The notes: a model not told the origin generated them from the letters alone. Positions 7,374 through 17,703 are shown, counted from the first letter of the stretch. The stretch: DNA of 64,000 nucleotides from Sphingomonas sp. (GCA_025936675.1 JAICSX010000001.1:62001-126000); one strand, 5' to 3'. Made by a program: numbers and translations.

Positions 7374-8423
7374 ATGGCGGACGGCCCGCGCATCGCCATC
7401 GACGCAATGGGGGGCGACACCGGCCCGGCGGCAATGATCGCCGGCGCTTCGCGCGCGCTTCGGAAAGACTCGGCGCTCCAGTTCACCTTCTACGGTGACG
7501 AGAAGCTGGTCGAGGAGCAGCTCGCGGGCCATCGGCACCTCGCCGCCAGCTCGCACGTCGTCCACTCGCCCGAAGCGATTTCGCCGAGCGAGAAGCCGAG
7601 CCAGGCGATCCGCCGCGCGCGGACGACGTCGATGGGCATGGCCGTCAATGCGGTGAAGGAGGGCATCGCCGACGCGGCGCTGTCGGGCGGCAACACCGGC
7701 GCGCTGATGGCGATGTCGAAGCTGGCGCTGCGCACCATGCCGGGGATCGACCGCCCAGCGCTCGCGGCGCTTCTCCCGACGCTTGGCGATAATGACGTGA
7801 TCATGCTCGACCTCGGAGCCAACACCGAGTGCGACGCGCAGAACCTCGTCCAGTTCGCGGTCATGGGCGCCGCATACTCGCGCTGCGTGCTCGGCTTGTC
7901 CGAACCGCGGGTGAAGCTCCTGAACATCGGCACCGAGGAGCTGAAAGGGACCGACGAGCTCAAGGACGCCGCGGCGCTGCTGCGCGAGGCCGATTACCTC
8001 CCTTTCCGCTTCGACGGTTTCACCGAGGGCGACCAGCTCTCGCGCGGCGAGGTCGACGTCGTCGTCACCGACGGCTTTTCGGGGAATATCGCGCTGAAGA
8101 CCGCAGAAGGGACGGCGCGGTTTGTCACCGACCTGCTGCGCCGCGCCTTCAAGAGCTCTTTGCGGTCGAAGGCCGGATTCGCGCTGTCAAAGCCCGCGCT
8201 CAACCTCTTGAAGGTCCATCTCGACCCCAACAATCACAATGGCGCGGTCTTCCTCGGCCTCAATGGCTTGGTCGTGAAGAGCCACGGGAGCGCGAATTCC
8301 AAGGGCGTCGCCAACGCGATCCGCGTCTCGGCGAGCATGGTGCGGAACGACATCACCCGGAAGATCGGCGACGACCTCGACAATTTCCGCGCGCATGCCT
8401 TTGCCGGCGAGGCGGCAGAGTGA
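7374..8423 (+). CDS. plsX: Phosphate acyltransferase PlsX
   Basis: A 349-aa protein with the PlsX start [12 protein letters not shown] and the internal [12 protein letters not shown] and [13 protein letters not shown] motifs. PlsX converts acyl-ACP and phosphate to acyl-phosphate, the donor for PlsY in phosphatidic acid synthesis, as a peripheral membrane enzyme. It follows rpmF by 30 bp, and its stop overlaps the GTG of fabH (GTGA), indicating translational coupling. Confidence 0.97.
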   Translation: MADGPRIAIDAMGGDTGPAAMIAGASRALRKDSALQFTFYGDEKLVEEQLAGHRHLAASSHVVHSPEAISPSEKPSQAIRRARTTSMGMAVNAVKEGIADAALSGGNTGALMAMSKLALRTMPGIDRPALAALLPTLGDNDVIMLDLGANTECDAQNLVQFAVMGAAYSRCVLGLSEPRVKLLNIGTEELKGTDELKDAAALLREADYLPFRFDGFTEGDQLSRGEVDVVVTDGFSGNIALKTAEGTARFVTDLLRRAFKSSLRSKAGFALSKPALNLLKVHLDPNNHNGAVFLGLNGLVVKSHGSANSKGVANAIRVSASMVRNDITRKIGDDLDNFRAHAFAGEAAE

Positions 8424-9376
8424 GGCGCTCGGTCGTCGCCGGCGTCGGCAGCGCGCTTCCCCAGCGCGAGGTCACCAACGAGGAGCTCGCCAAAACCGTC
8501 GACACCAACGACGAGTGGATCGTCGAACGAACCGGCATCCGCAGCCGCTTCATCGCCGGCGACGGCGAGACCACCGGGAGTCTGGCGCTCGAGGCTGCAA
8601 AGCGCGCGCTCGACCATGCCGGCGTTGCGGCAACCGAGATCGACCTCATCGTCCTCGCGACCGCCACGCCCGATCAGACCTTTCCCTCGACGGCGACCAA
8701 GGTGCAGGCGGCGCTGGGCTTGAACGACTGCATCGCGTTCGACGTGCACGCGGTGTGCACCGGCTTCCTCTATGCGCTGACGGTCGCGGATTCGATGATC
8801 CGCTCCGGCAGCGCGAACAAAGCTTTGGTGATCGGCGCCGAGACCTTCAGCCGGATTCTCGACTGGGAAGATCGCGCCACCTGCGTTCTCTTCGGCGACG
8901 GCGCGGGGGCGCTCGTACTGAGCGCCGAGGAGACCGACGGCGGCATCCTCTCGACCAAGCTGCATGCCGACGGGCGGCACAATGATTTGCTGTTCGTCGA
9001 CGGCGGGCCCTCGACGACCGGCACGGTCGGCAAGCTCCGGATGAAAGGCCGCGAGGTGTTCCGCCACGCCGTCGTCAACCTGGCCGAGGTGCTGAACGAA
9101 GTTCTGGAGGGTGCCGGCCTCACAGCAGCGGACGTCGACTGGGTCGTTCCGCACCAGGCGAATGCAAGAATCCTCGACGCGACGGCCAGGAAGCTCGGAC
9201 TTCCGGCAGAGAAAGTCGTGGTGACGGTCGACAAGCATGCCAACACCTCCGCCGCATCGGTCCCGCTCGCTTTCGACACGGCGGTGAAGGACGGCCGAAT
9301 CAAGCGCGGCGACGTGGTTGTGCTTGAAGCGATGGGCGGTGGCTTTACATGGGGCGCAGCAGCGCTCAGGTATTGA
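8420..9376 (+). CDS. fabH: Beta-ketoacyl-ACP synthase III
   Basis: A 318-aa protein starting from the GTG that overlaps the plsX stop. The catalytic triad of KAS III is visible: Cys113 (AVC-TGF), His245 (PHQAN) and Asn275 (KHANTS). The [11 protein letters not shown]-terminal motif and the GGGFTWGA end are also present. It condenses acetyl-CoA with malonyl-ACP to start fatty-acid synthesis and sets the rate of type II FAS. Length and motif positions are normal. Confidence 0.97.
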   Translation: MRRSVVAGVGSALPQREVTNEELAKTVDTNDEWIVERTGIRSRFIAGDGETTGSLALEAAKRALDHAGVAATEIDLIVLATATPDQTFPSTATKVQAALGLNDCIAFDVHAVCTGFLYALTVADSMIRSGSANKALVIGAETFSRILDWEDRATCVLFGDGAGALVLSAEETDGGILSTKLHADGRHNDLLFVDGGPSTTGTVGKLRMKGREVFRHAVVNLAEVLNEVLEGAGLTAADVDWVVPHQANARILDATARKLGLPAEKVVVTVDKHANTSAASVPLAFDTAVKDGRIKRGDVVVLEAMGGGFTWGAAALRY

Positions 9377-9406
9377 AAAAATTGGAATATCCGGCGACAA
9401 GTCGAA

Positions 9407-9435
9407 TTGCCGACAGGGCGGAATTCCGTTACGAA
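9407..9435 (+). promoter_or_regulatory. Candidate sigma-70 promoter for ihfA-merR
   Basis: TTGCCG at 9407-9412 and TACGAA at 9430-9435 are separated by exactly 17 bp, in the 108-bp gap between fabH and ihfA. A GC palindrome (ACGGCG...CGCCGT) follows just before the ihfA ribosome-binding site. Prediction from sequence only. Confidence 0.4.
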
Positions 9436-9484
9436 TGCGTAATTGAGACGGCGGGGGGCGCGCCGTTGGAGGCGGGAGAATAAA

Positions 9485-9817
9485 ATGGCCGATCTCGGGA
9501 TCGCGCGGGTCACAAACGATGCGGACGCCGCAAACACATTGACGCGTGCGGACCTTGCCGACGTGGTTCATCGGCGACTCGGCCTGTCACGGGCGGAGTC
9601 GTCGGGCGTGGTGGAGCGCGTGCTTCACCACATGTGCCATGCGCTGTCCGAGGGCCAGAACGTGAAGGTCTCGGGCTTCGGCACGTTCATCCTGCGCGAC
9701 AAAGGGCAGCGGGTTGGCCGTAACCCGAAGACCGGCGTCGAAGTGCCGATCGCGCCGCGGCGGGTGATGACGTTCCGCGCCAGCCAGATCATGCGCGACC
9801 GGATCGCGAAGGGCTGA
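9485..9817 (+). CDS. ihfA: Integration host factor subunit alpha
   Basis: A 110-aa protein with the HU/IHF fold: [19 protein letters not shown] helix pair, VKVSGFGTF, and the DNA-binding arm [20 protein letters not shown]. The 15-residue extension before the helix pair is longer than in E. coli. IHF-alpha pairs with IHF-beta to bend DNA sharply. It starts at the ATG at 9485 behind a GGCGGGAGA Shine-Dalgarno. It is followed after 2 bp by the MerR-type gene, the standard alphaproteobacterial pair. Confidence 0.95.
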   Translation: MADLGIARVTNDADAANTLTRADLADVVHRRLGLSRAESSGVVERVLHHMCHALSEGQNVKVSGFGTFILRDKGQRVGRNPKTGVEVPIAPRRVMTFRASQIMRDRIAKG

Positions 9818-9819
9818 GC

Positions 9820-10212
9820 TTGGACCTCGCCGGCCAAAAGGACCCCGGCGCTTTCCTGACGATTGGCGAATTGTCGCAGGAGCTTGGCGTCGCTCAGCAT
9901 ATCCTGCGCTATTGGGAGACGAAGTTCCCGCAGCTGAAGCCGATGCAGCGCGCCGGCAACCGCCGCTATTATCGCCCGGCCGATGTCGAGCTCGCGCGGC
10001 GGATCCACCGCCTTTTGACCGAGCAGGGCTATACGGTCCGCGGCGTTCAGAAGCTGCTTCGCGAGAAGGCTGAGGCGGAACCCGCTTCGGCGGCGCTCGC
10101 GCCCGTGGAAATGCACACGCCGCGTGTCGAAGCGGAAGAGCAGCCGGGCGGCGTCGATGTGTTCCGGCTGATCGCGCTCAGGAACCGCCTCGCGGAGGCA
10201 ATAGAACTCTAA
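9820..10212 (+). CDS. MerR-family transcriptional regulator (ihfA-linked type)
   Basis: A 130-aa protein, TTG start, with a MerR winged-helix domain at residues ~14-80 (LTIGELSQELGV, ILRYWETKFPQL, RYYRPADVELARRIHRLL, then TVRGVQKLL). The C-terminal half has no metal-binding cysteines, so metal sensing is unlikely. Genes of this type next to ihfA are conserved in alphaproteobacteria but their targets are not well defined. The end is convergent with the helicase gene and overlaps it by 4 bp. Confidence 0.92.
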   Translation: MDLAGQKDPGAFLTIGELSQELGVAQHILRYWETKFPQLKPMQRAGNRRYYRPADVELARRIHRLLTEQGYTVRGVQKLLREKAEAEPASAALAPVEMHTPRVEAEEQPGGVDVFRLIALRNRLAEAIEL

Positions 10213-12902
10213 GCGACCACTAGGGGCTGTTTAGCTGCCGAGCGAAGCCGTTCCTCGACCCTCGCGATTGCCTGGTCGAGCGGGACTCGATGCACTGGAA
10301 CCCCCGCCGGGAAGGCCGATAGCAGGCGCGACGGGAAGGCTGCGGACAGCACCACGAAGAGCCCGCAATCGCCCTGCCTTCGGATCAAGCGCCCGAACGC
10401 CTGAGCGAGTCGCGCGCGAACGACACGGTCGTCATATGTGCTTCCTCCGCCCGCCATGCGCCGCGCCGCATGAAGCACGGTCGGCCGCGGCCAGGGCACG
10501 CGTTCCATCACCACCAGCCGCAGCGATTCGCCGGGCACATCGACTCCATCCCGCAGCGCATCCGTCCCGAGCAGCGACGCATGCGGATCATCGCGGAAGA
10601 TGTCGACGAGGGTGCCGGCGTCGATCGGGTCGACATGCTGCGCGAGCAGCGGCAACCCATCGCGCGCCAACCGATCGGCGATCCGCGCATGCACCGCCTT
10701 CAAACGCTGGATTGCGGTGAAAAGGCCGAGCGTCCCGCCCTCGGCCGCCGCGATGAGGCGCGCGTAAGCGCCGGCAAGCGCCGCAATGTCACCCTGCTTG
10801 ATGTCGGTGACGATCAACACTTCGGAGCAGCCGGCGTAATCGAACGGGCTCTCGGCCTCGAAATGCCCGACCGGAAACTGCAGATGCGCCGCCCCGGTCC
10901 GGGCGTCCGCTGCCGCCCAATCCTCGCCGCCGCGCAAGGTTGCCGAGGTGACAAGCACACCGTCGGCGGGCGCCAGCACAGCCGAGGCAAGCGGCTTGGT
11001 GGGATCGAGCCAATGCCGGTGGATGGCGACATCATATTCGCGCCCCTCGACGCGCTCGACCGCCAGCCAATCGACGAACTCCGGATCCGCTTCGCCGCCG
11101 ATTCGCGACAGCAACGCAACCCAGGCGGCAATCGTCTCGAGCCGCCACGATAGGCCTCGGATCGCGCCGTCGACCCGAGCACGGGCCTGGCTGTCGAGCC
11201 AGTCGGGCGCATCCTCGAGCACCGCCTCCAGGCGCCGCGCGAGCGCCGCGAGCGGCTTTCTCATGCTTTCGAGCACCTCGGCAGCCGAGGCAGCCGCATC
11301 GACGAGCGCACCGTCGGGCTCCGCGAGCTCCGTCTCGAGGCCGTACCCCGCCTCCTGTGCCTTGGCGCGCGCAAAGACCGTTCCCCGGACCTCCGCGAGC
11401 AACGCCTCGACCGGACCGAACGGCGATCCTTCGACCAGCCGCTGCAGCCATCCGTCCGAAGGCAGCGCCTTGGCGGCCTCGACGGCGCTATCGAGCGCGC
11501 GCGCCCCTTCCTCGTCATAGGACGCGACGTCCATCAACCGCGCGGCGAGGCCGCGCCGGCGTCCGCGAGAGCGCCCTTCCGGCCCGACGATCCAGCGCCG
11601 CAATTCGATTGCTTCCTGTCCGCCGAACGCGACGGCGAAGGTCGAATCGGCGGCGTCAAACAGGTGATGCCCCTCGTCGAACAGGATCCGCCCAGGCGCG
11701 TCCTCCCGAGCCCGCGCCGCATTGATCATCACCAGCGCATGGTTGGCGATGACCAGGTCCGCATCGCGGCTCGCCCGCTCCGCTCGCTCGATGAAGCAGC
11801 GGCGATAGTGCGGGCATCCAGCATAGACGCATTCGCCGCGCCGGTCGGTCAGCGCCGTCGCGCCGGCCCGGCGGAATAGGCTCGGCAGCCAGCCGGGCAG
11901 GTCGCCGCCGACCATGTCGCCGTCCTTGGTATAAGCCGCCCAACGGCCGACCAGCTGAGCGAGGATCGCGGCGCGTCCGGAGAATGCGCCTTGCAACGCA
12001 TCCTCCAGATTGAGGAGGCACAGGTAGTTCTCGCGGCCCTTGCGGATCACGATCCGTCGAGCGCGCTCATCGGGATCGGCGAACAGCTTCGGCCCTTCGC
12101 CGTCGAGCTGGCGCTGAAGCGCCTTGGTGAAGGTCGAAACCCAGACCGTCCCGCCGGAAGCTTCCGCCCACAGCGCCGCCGGCGCGAGATAGGCGAGCGT
12201 TTTGCCGATCCCCGTGCCCGCTTCGGCGAGCAGCAGGTTGGGCGAGCCCTTGGCCGGCTTGGGCGCGAAAACCTGGGTCACCGCCTCGGCCATGTTGCGC
12301 TGGCCTTCGCGCGCTTCGGCGCGGCCGGTCAGCCGGTCGAGCTTTGCACGGGCATCAGCAGGATCGACGATGATGGTCCGCGGCGGCGGCTTCTCGCCGG
12401 CCTCCTCCCATTGCTTTAACCGCGAAAAGAGCATGCGCTCGCCGCGCTCGGGCCGTTCGAGGCCTGCGCCGATCAGCGGCGCCCAGCCCCAACCGAGCCG
12501 GTGCAGCGTCATGTTCGACGTCCACGCTCCCTCGCGCTCGCGCCACGCCGGATCGGCGAGGACTGCGAGCAGCCGGCCCGCAATGTGCTGAAGTGCCGCA
12601 ACGGCTTCGGCATCCGCTGCCGGCGGGTCGAGCGCCATGGCCCGGCTGAGCCCCGCGACCGTAGGCACCACGAAGCGCGCGGGATGAATGAAGGCGAACA
12701 GTTCCAGCAGGTCCAAGCCACTCAATTCCGGATAGCCGAGCCGTTGTCCGACGAGCGGCGCGTTGAGGATGATGTGCGGGGTCTCGGCGGCGCGCGCGAT
12801 CGCCTCGCCGCGACTTGCCTCGCGCACCTCTCCATCGCCGCTCGCCAGCCAAATCCCAGCGTGGGTTGCGTGAAGCGCGGGAAGAGGCAAAGGAACCGCC
12901 AT
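10209..12902 (-). CDS. ATP-dependent DNA helicase, DinG/XPD-like
   Basis: An 897-aa superfamily 2 helicase. Walker A is at residues 227-235 (EAGTGIGKT) and the DEAH-type box is D409-E-G-H412. The four cysteines that bind the XPD-type 4Fe-4S cluster are C295, C358, C363 and C369, between motifs I and II. The first ~170 residues resemble a degenerate 3'-5' exonuclease (NAPLVGQRLGYPEL, then DLLELFAFIHPARF). DinG enzymes unwind 5'-3', including D-loops and R-loops, in repair. It is divergent from lysS. Confidence 0.9.
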   Translation of the reverse strand: MAVPLPLPALHATHAGIWLASGDGEVREASRGEAIARAAETPHIILNAPLVGQRLGYPELSGLDLLELFAFIHPARFVVPTVAGLSRAMALDPPAADAEAVAALQHIAGRLLAVLADPAWREREGAWTSNMTLHRLGWGWAPLIGAGLERPERGERMLFSRLKQWEEAGEKPPPRTIIVDPADARAKLDRLTGRAEAREGQRNMAEAVTQVFAPKPAKGSPNLLLAEAGTGIGKTLAYLAPAALWAEASGGTVWVSTFTKALQRQLDGEGPKLFADPDERARRIVIRKGRENYLCLLNLEDALQGAFSGRAAILAQLVGRWAAYTKDGDMVGGDLPGWLPSLFRRAGATALTDRRGECVYAGCPHYRRCFIERAERASRDADLVIANHALVMINAARAREDAPGRILFDEGHHLFDAADSTFAVAFGGQEAIELRRWIVGPEGRSRGRRRGLAARLMDVASYDEEGARALDSAVEAAKALPSDGWLQRLVEGSPFGPVEALLAEVRGTVFARAKAQEAGYGLETELAEPDGALVDAAASAAEVLESMRKPLAALARRLEAVLEDAPDWLDSQARARVDGAIRGLSWRLETIAAWVALLSRIGGEADPEFVDWLAVERVEGREYDVAIHRHWLDPTKPLASAVLAPADGVLVTSATLRGGEDWAAADARTGAAHLQFPVGHFEAESPFDYAGCSEVLIVTDIKQGDIAALAGAYARLIAAAEGGTLGLFTAIQRLKAVHARIADRLARDGLPLLAQHVDPIDAGTLVDIFRDDPHASLLGTDALRDGVDVPGESLRLVVMERVPWPRPTVLHAARRMAGGGSTYDDRVVRARLAQAFGRLIRRQGDCGLFVVLSAAFPSRLLSAFPAGVPVHRVPLDQAIARVEERLRSAAKQPLVVA

Positions 12903-12942
12903 CCCGTGACCCTGCCGCGCCGAGAACAGAAGAGCAACGCAA

Positions 12943-14526
12943 TTGGACGCCGAAACGCTTCGAAATGCCGCAATGACCTCAAAGGCTTGGCCTTACGAGG
13001 AAGCGCGCAAGCTGCTGAAGCGGTGGCCCAACGGGAAGCCTGCCGGCGATCCGGTGATCTTCGAGACCGGCTACGGGCCTTCGGGCCTGCCGCACATCGG
13101 CACCTTCAACGAGGTCGCGCGCACCACCTTCGTCCGCCATGCCTATGAGGAGCTGACGGGCAATGCGACGCGGCTGATCGCCTTCAGCGACGACATGGAC
13201 GGGCTTCGCAAGGTCCCAGACAACGTCCCTAACCAGCCGATGCTGACCGAATATCTCGGCAAGCCGCTGACGAAGATCCCGGACCCCTTCGGCGAGTACG
13301 AAAGCTTCGCCCATCACAACAACGCGATGCTTCGGCGATTCCTCGACCGCTACGGCTTCGACTACGAATTTCTCTCGGCGACCGATTGCTACACCAGCGG
13401 GCGTTTCGACGATGTGATCCGCAAGGTCCTGTTGGGCTTCGAGGCCATCATGGGCGTGATGCTTCCGACGCTCCGCGAGGATCGCCGCAAGACCTATTCG
13501 CCGGTGCTGCCGATTTCGCCCACGACCGGACGGGTGCTGCAAGTGCCGGTCGACGTGATCGACGCCGAAGCTGGCCTCGTCGCCTTCGACGACGAGGACG
13601 GCAGCCGGGTCCAGCAATCGGCGTTCGGCGGCGCGGCCAAGCTTCAATGGAAGGTCGATTGGGCGGCACGTTGGGTCGCCCTCGGCGTCGATTACGAAAT
13701 GGCGGGCAAGGACTTGATCGACAGCGTCACGCAATCGGGGAAGATCTGCCGGATCCTCGGCGGCCGCCCCCCGGAAGGCTTCAACTACGAGATGTTCCTC
13801 GACGAAAAGGGCGAGAAGATCTCCAAGTCGAAGGGGAACGGTCTCAGCCTCGAGGAATGGCTGCGCTACGGAAGCGAGCCGTCGCTGAGCTTCTACATCT
13901 ACCGCGAGCCCAAGCGCGCCAAGAGCCTGCACATCGGCGTGATCCCGCGCGCGGTCGACGAATATTGGCAGTTTCGCGGCAATTATCCGAACCAGCCGAT
14001 CGAGCAGAAGCTCGGCAATCCAGTCCACCACATCCACGGCGGCGAGGTGCCGGGCGAGACGCTACCACTGACCTACGGGCTGCTCTTGAATCTCGTCAGC
14101 CTGCCGGGAGTCGCCGACAAGGAGACCACTTGGCGGTTTGTCCAGCGCTATGCGCCCGGCACCTCACCCGAAAGTGATCCCGAGCTGGACGAGTTGATCG
14201 GGCTCGCGGTCAATTATGCTCGCGATTTCGTGGTGCCGCGGCTTAAGCGGCGTGCACCGACGGACATGGAAGCCGAGGCCCTTCGCGATCTCGACTCAGA
14301 ACTCGCCAAGCTCCCAACCGATGCCTCGGCTGAGGACATCCAGACTCAGGTCTTTGAAGTCGGCAAGCGACACCCGTTCGAATCGCTGCGTGAATGGTTC
14401 CAGGCGCTCTATGAAACGCTTCTCGGCTCACCGCAGGGACCGCGGATGGGCAGCTTCATCGCGCTTTACGGCATCGATAACAGCCGCCGTCTGATCGCCG
14501 AAGCGCTGGAGAGCGTCGCCGCCTAG
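12943..14526 (+). CDS. lysS: Lysine--tRNA ligase, class I
   Basis: A 527-aa class I LysRS, typical of alphaproteobacteria and archaea. The HIGH-type signature is PSGLPHIGT (H51), and the KMSKS-type signature is KISKSKGN near residues 292-299. I prefer the TTG at 12943, which has AGAAGAG upstream and gives MDAETLRNAAMTSKAWP, over the ATG at 12973: related proteins have the same ~10 residues before the SKAWP motif, and the ATG lacks a Shine-Dalgarno. It overlaps the small exported-protein gene by 4 bp at the 3' ends. Confidence 0.95.
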   Translation: MDAETLRNAAMTSKAWPYEEARKLLKRWPNGKPAGDPVIFETGYGPSGLPHIGTFNEVARTTFVRHAYEELTGNATRLIAFSDDMDGLRKVPDNVPNQPMLTEYLGKPLTKIPDPFGEYESFAHHNNAMLRRFLDRYGFDYEFLSATDCYTSGRFDDVIRKVLLGFEAIMGVMLPTLREDRRKTYSPVLPISPTTGRVLQVPVDVIDAEAGLVAFDDEDGSRVQQSAFGGAAKLQWKVDWAARWVALGVDYEMAGKDLIDSVTQSGKICRILGGRPPEGFNYEMFLDEKGEKISKSKGNGLSLEEWLRYGSEPSLSFYIYREPKRAKSLHIGVIPRAVDEYWQFRGNYPNQPIEQKLGNPVHHIHGGEVPGETLPLTYGLLLNLVSLPGVADKETTWRFVQRYAPGTSPESDPELDELIGLAVNYARDFVVPRLKRRAPTDMEAEALRDLDSELAKLPTDASAEDIQTQVFEVGKRHPFESLREWFQALYETLLGSPQGPRMGSFIALYGIDNSRRLIAEALESVAA

Positions 14527-14774
14527 GGAGTCAGGATCGACCGGCGAAAGCCGAAATCAAGGAGCGAGCCCTCAGGCACGCGGTCGGACACGATGATGGA
14601 GGCGCCCTTCGCCTTCTGCGCCCGCGCTGCCCAGCCGGCGCGCGCCTGAGCCTGCTTCTTCGGGCAATCGGAGCGGTGCGTCGCCGTCTGGCTTGTCGTC
14701 GCATTGCCTGCAAGTGCGGGAGCGACCGATAACAATGCCGCAAGTGCGATCAACTTGAGCGTGTGCCTTGGCAT
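14523..14774 (-). CDS. Small exported basic protein, unknown function
   Basis: 83 aa from the second ATG (14774), which has GAGGAGG at 7 nt; the ATG at 14780 is too close to it. A signal peptide (LKLIALAALLSVAPALAG) is followed by ~60 residues, mostly basic, with a single Cys. The strong ribosome-binding site and signal peptide suggest a true gene. Family not recognised. It converges with lysS. Confidence 0.6.
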   Translation of the reverse strand: MPRHTLKLIALAALLSVAPALAGNATTSQTATHRSDCPKKQAQARAGWAARAQKAKGASIIVSDRVPEGSLLDFGFRRSILTP

Positions 14775-14880
14775 GCGCATGCCTCCTCAGTCTGAGCTCC
14801 TAATTCTCTTTCGCTCGAGTGGCGTCCGGCAGTCGACGTTTCGGAAGCGAAATTTCGACGAACGGCGCTCATACGAAGAA

Positions 14881-15738
14881 TCATCCGTTGAGCACCAGGC
14901 GATATTCCGCCGCCATTTCGGTTAGTGTTTCGGCGTCGGCGCCGGCGCAGCGAGCATTTGCAAGCTCCCGCTCGATTGTCTCCAGCTGCGTTCGGACGAG
15001 CGATTGCGACTGCTCGACGCTGAGGATGCCCGCGTCGGCCGCGATCTCCCACGCCACACGCATCGATACCGTCAGCGCGCCGAAACCGGCCTGCTCCTCC
15101 ACATCGTTCAGGGTCGGCAGCGGAGATCCCGCGACGACGCCCTGCTTCATCCGCCGGACGATCGCCTCCTTCCAGGCGCTGTCCGACTCGGCAATCGTCT
15201 CCGCTTGGGCTCGTGCTTCCACGCTCCCTTTGTCCACGATCTGGCCGCGTTCGAGCACAACCGCCGCCGTTTCCCCCACGTCGCAGCGGTATCCCGCCGT
15301 GCTGACGAAGGTGTCGAAATCGTGCTCAGCAAGTGCATCCGCCCGCGCATAGTGAAACGGCACTGTCCTGCAGCCGAGCGGCCGGCGCTCGTAGATTCCG
15401 CAGCGGCCGTCCTCCAACGCGGCACAGGCGCCGCGACGCGTATCGAGCGCGAGTGCGGACAACATGAGATAATGAATGCGTTCGACGCGCTTTCCGCCGC
15501 GCATCACCTTCTTCGGATATTTCCGCGCGGCGTGCGCGGCGAGCAGCCGCTTCTTCTGATAGAATAGTTCGGAGACCGTTCCGCGCTCCGGTGAAGTCGG
15601 CAAGGTGTAGAGCCGGAACAGCAAGCGGAAGACGAAGACATCGGCCAATGCGGCAGATTCGGAAAGTTCGACTTCCGGCGAGCGGTTGCAGCACATCCCG
15701 CACTGCGTGCAGGCGAACCGCCGGGTCGTAGCCGCCAT
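14881..15738 (-). CDS. YkgJ-type cysteine-cluster (zinc/iron-chelating) protein
   Basis: About 285 aa starting at the ATG at 15738. The N-terminus has CTQCGMCC, and a second cluster CAALEDGRCGIYERRPLGCR lies near residues 110-130. This C-x2-C-x2-CC ... C-x7-C-x10-C pattern defines the YkgJ/CxxCxxCC family, proposed to chelate Zn or Fe-S; biochemical function is unknown. The C-terminal 120 residues are alpha-helical and not part of the core domain. An upstream extension to 15783 is possible but without ribosome-binding site support. Confidence 0.8.
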   Translation of the reverse strand: MAATTRRFACTQCGMCCNRSPEVELSESAALADVFVFRLLFRLYTLPTSPERGTVSELFYQKKRLLAAHAARKYPKKVMRGGKRVERIHYLMLSALALDTRRGACAALEDGRCGIYERRPLGCRTVPFHYARADALAEHDFDTFVSTAGYRCDVGETAAVVLERGQIVDKGSVEARAQAETIAESDSAWKEAIVRRMKQGVVAGSPLPTLNDVEEQAGFGALTVSMRVAWEIAADAGILSVEQSQSLVRTQLETIERELANARCAGADAETLTEMAAEYRLVLNG

Positions 15739-15801
15739 TACGCAAGCACCTCGAGCGCGGCTAAGCCGCGAGCGGGCTCGCATTGAACATCCGCCGGATG
15801 T

Positions 15802-17610
15802 TCAACTCGCCCGCTTCGCAGCGATCCAGCGGTCGATCTTCTCTTCGAGCACCGACAGCGGCAGCGCGCCGGTATTCAGCACCTGGTCGTGGAATTCGCG
15901 CACGTCGAACTTGGACCCGAGCGCGTCCTCGGCCTTCTTGCGCAGCCGTTGGATGGTCAGCGACCCGATCTTGTAGGCAACGGCCTGGCTTGGAATGGCG
16001 ATGTAGCGCTCCACCTCGGCGGTCGCGTCGGTCTTCGATTCCCCTGAATTTTCGAGCATGTACTGGATTGCCTGATCGCGGGTCCATCCCTTGGAATGGA
16101 TGCCGGTGTCGACGACCAGGCGCATCGCACGAAGCATTTCGTCGTTGAGCGTCCCGAACCGCTGGTACGGGTCCTTGTAGAAGCCCATGTCGTAGCCAAG
16201 CGTCTCGGCATAAAGCGCCCACCCCTCGACATAGGCGGTATTGCCGCCGAACCGCATGAAGTTCGGCAATGCGCGATTCTCCTGCGCGAGGCTGATCTGG
16301 AAATGATGTCCAGGCTCGCCTTCGTGGAGGAATAAAGTCGTCTCCTCCCATGTGCTTCGCGACGGAAGATCGTAGGTGTTGAAATAAAAGGTGCCGGGAC
16401 GCGAGCCGTCGGCAGTCCCGGCGTCGTAGGAGCCGCCCGCTTCGAACTTCTCGCGGTAAGCGGGATAGGGGCGGATCACGAGCGGAGTCTTGGGCACGCT
16501 CGAGAAATATTGCGGCACCTTCGCCTCGACCGCGGTCTTGATCCGGTAGAAGTCCTGGGTCAGCTGCTGACCGCTCTTCGGCTGGAACTGCGGGCTGGTC
16601 CGCATGTAGTCGAAGAAGGCGTGGAGGTCGCCGGCAAAGCCGACTTCCTTCCGCACCTTGTCGAAATCCTGGGTAATGCGCGCCACTTCCTTGAGGCCGA
16701 GGTCGTGGATCTGGTCGGGAGTCAGCGGGAGAGTCGTCGTCGACTGGATATCGTAGCGGTAGAGGGCATCGCCGCCCTTCATGTACATGAGCCCGACGCC
16801 GTCGCGCGCACGGCCGAGATAGTCGTTCGCGAGGAAGTTCCGCATGCGCTTCAGCGCCGGGTAGACGACGTCCGACAGCGATTGACGATATTGCCGCGTG
16901 ATCCGCGCCCGGTCGGCCGCACCGATCGATGCCGGGAAAGCCTTGATCGGACCCCAGTATGGCGAATTCTCGGGCTTCAGCTCCAGCTGGTTGTCGAGTT
17001 GCTCGATCATGTTGCGGACGGTCAGCTTGGAATCGACAATCCCCTCGGCCTCGCCCTTCTTCCATTGCCGGATCGCTTCATCGATGTTGGCGGCGAAGTC
17101 CTGGTTGCGGGTCAGCCCATCCTGGTAATCGGTGAGCGTCGTATAGGGTGCTCCCCCCTGCCCGCTCGCGATCGTCGGATATTGGGTGTGCAGGCCGAAG
17201 AAGTGATTCATCGGCAGCGCTTCGGTGACCTCCAGAAGATCCGGTTGAAGCCCGCGAAGCGTGTCCTTCGTTTCGTCGTCGAAGGCGTCGAACGCGATCT
17301 GGTCGGTTGGATCGAGCTGCTCGCGCGGAATCGCGTGAAGTGCCGCGAGATCATGCTCGGATGCAGCCTTTTCCGCCTGATAGTGCGCATCGCTGAACAG
17401 GTCGCCGAGGTGATCGGCGTAACGCATGTCGCCGCGGAACATCCCCTGCAGTGGATTGCGCTTCAGATTGGCTTCGTCGCTTTGGCTGAACAAGGCGAAC
17501 AGGCGTTCATGTGCACTTTGCTGCGTCGCGGGCGCCTGTGCCGCGACCGGCGCCGCTGGTACGAATGCAAGGATACAGCAGCTCAGGATAAGGCGGTCGG
17601 CGGTGTTCAT
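15802..17610 (-). CDS. DUF885 family exported metallopeptidase-like protein
   Basis: 602 aa from the ATG at 17610, with a signal peptide (LILSCCILAFVPAAPVAAQA). The LFLHEGEPGHHFQ segment is the hallmark HExxPGHH-type zinc motif of DUF885, and a downstream ENSGESKTDATAEVERY segment may supply further ligands. These proteins are widespread, periplasmic and thought to be peptidases, without a firmly assigned substrate. An in-frame extension to 17646 would precede the signal peptide and is not used. Confidence 0.88.
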   Translation of the reverse strand: MNTADRLILSCCILAFVPAAPVAAQAPATQQSAHERLFALFSQSDEANLKRNPLQGMFRGDMRYADHLGDLFSDAHYQAEKAASEHDLAALHAIPREQLDPTDQIAFDAFDDETKDTLRGLQPDLLEVTEALPMNHFFGLHTQYPTIASGQGGAPYTTLTDYQDGLTRNQDFAANIDEAIRQWKKGEAEGIVDSKLTVRNMIEQLDNQLELKPENSPYWGPIKAFPASIGAADRARITRQYRQSLSDVVYPALKRMRNFLANDYLGRARDGVGLMYMKGGDALYRYDIQSTTTLPLTPDQIHDLGLKEVARITQDFDKVRKEVGFAGDLHAFFDYMRTSPQFQPKSGQQLTQDFYRIKTAVEAKVPQYFSSVPKTPLVIRPYPAYREKFEAGGSYDAGTADGSRPGTFYFNTYDLPSRSTWEETTLFLHEGEPGHHFQISLAQENRALPNFMRFGGNTAYVEGWALYAETLGYDMGFYKDPYQRFGTLNDEMLRAMRLVVDTGIHSKGWTRDQAIQYMLENSGESKTDATAEVERYIAIPSQAVAYKIGSLTIQRLRKKAEDALGSKFDVREFHDQVLNTGALPLSVLEEKIDRWIAAKRAS

Positions 17611-17647
17611 GCGAGTCCCAACTTGTCCAATTGACCGCCGATACACA

Positions 17648-17682
17648 AAGGGGCGCTGCGAGTGTGGCTCGCAACGCCCCTT
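17648..17682 (-). terminator. Hairpin terminator after the rcnB-like gene
   Basis: AAGGGGCG at 17648-17655 pairs with CGCCCCTT at 17675-17682, plus an inner 6-bp stem TGCGAG/CTCGCA around TGTGG. It lies 21 bp after the stop of the minus-strand RcnB-like gene. The tract after the stem on the minus strand is TTTGTGTAT, a weak U-run. Confidence 0.65.
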
Positions 17683-17703
17683 CGATCAATGAGCGTCGAG
17701 GCT

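Noticed and set aside
9448..9466. ACGGCG...CGCCGT hairpin after fabH
   Set aside because: It lacks a U-run and lies inside the ihfA leader next to its ribosome-binding site, so I do not call a terminator.
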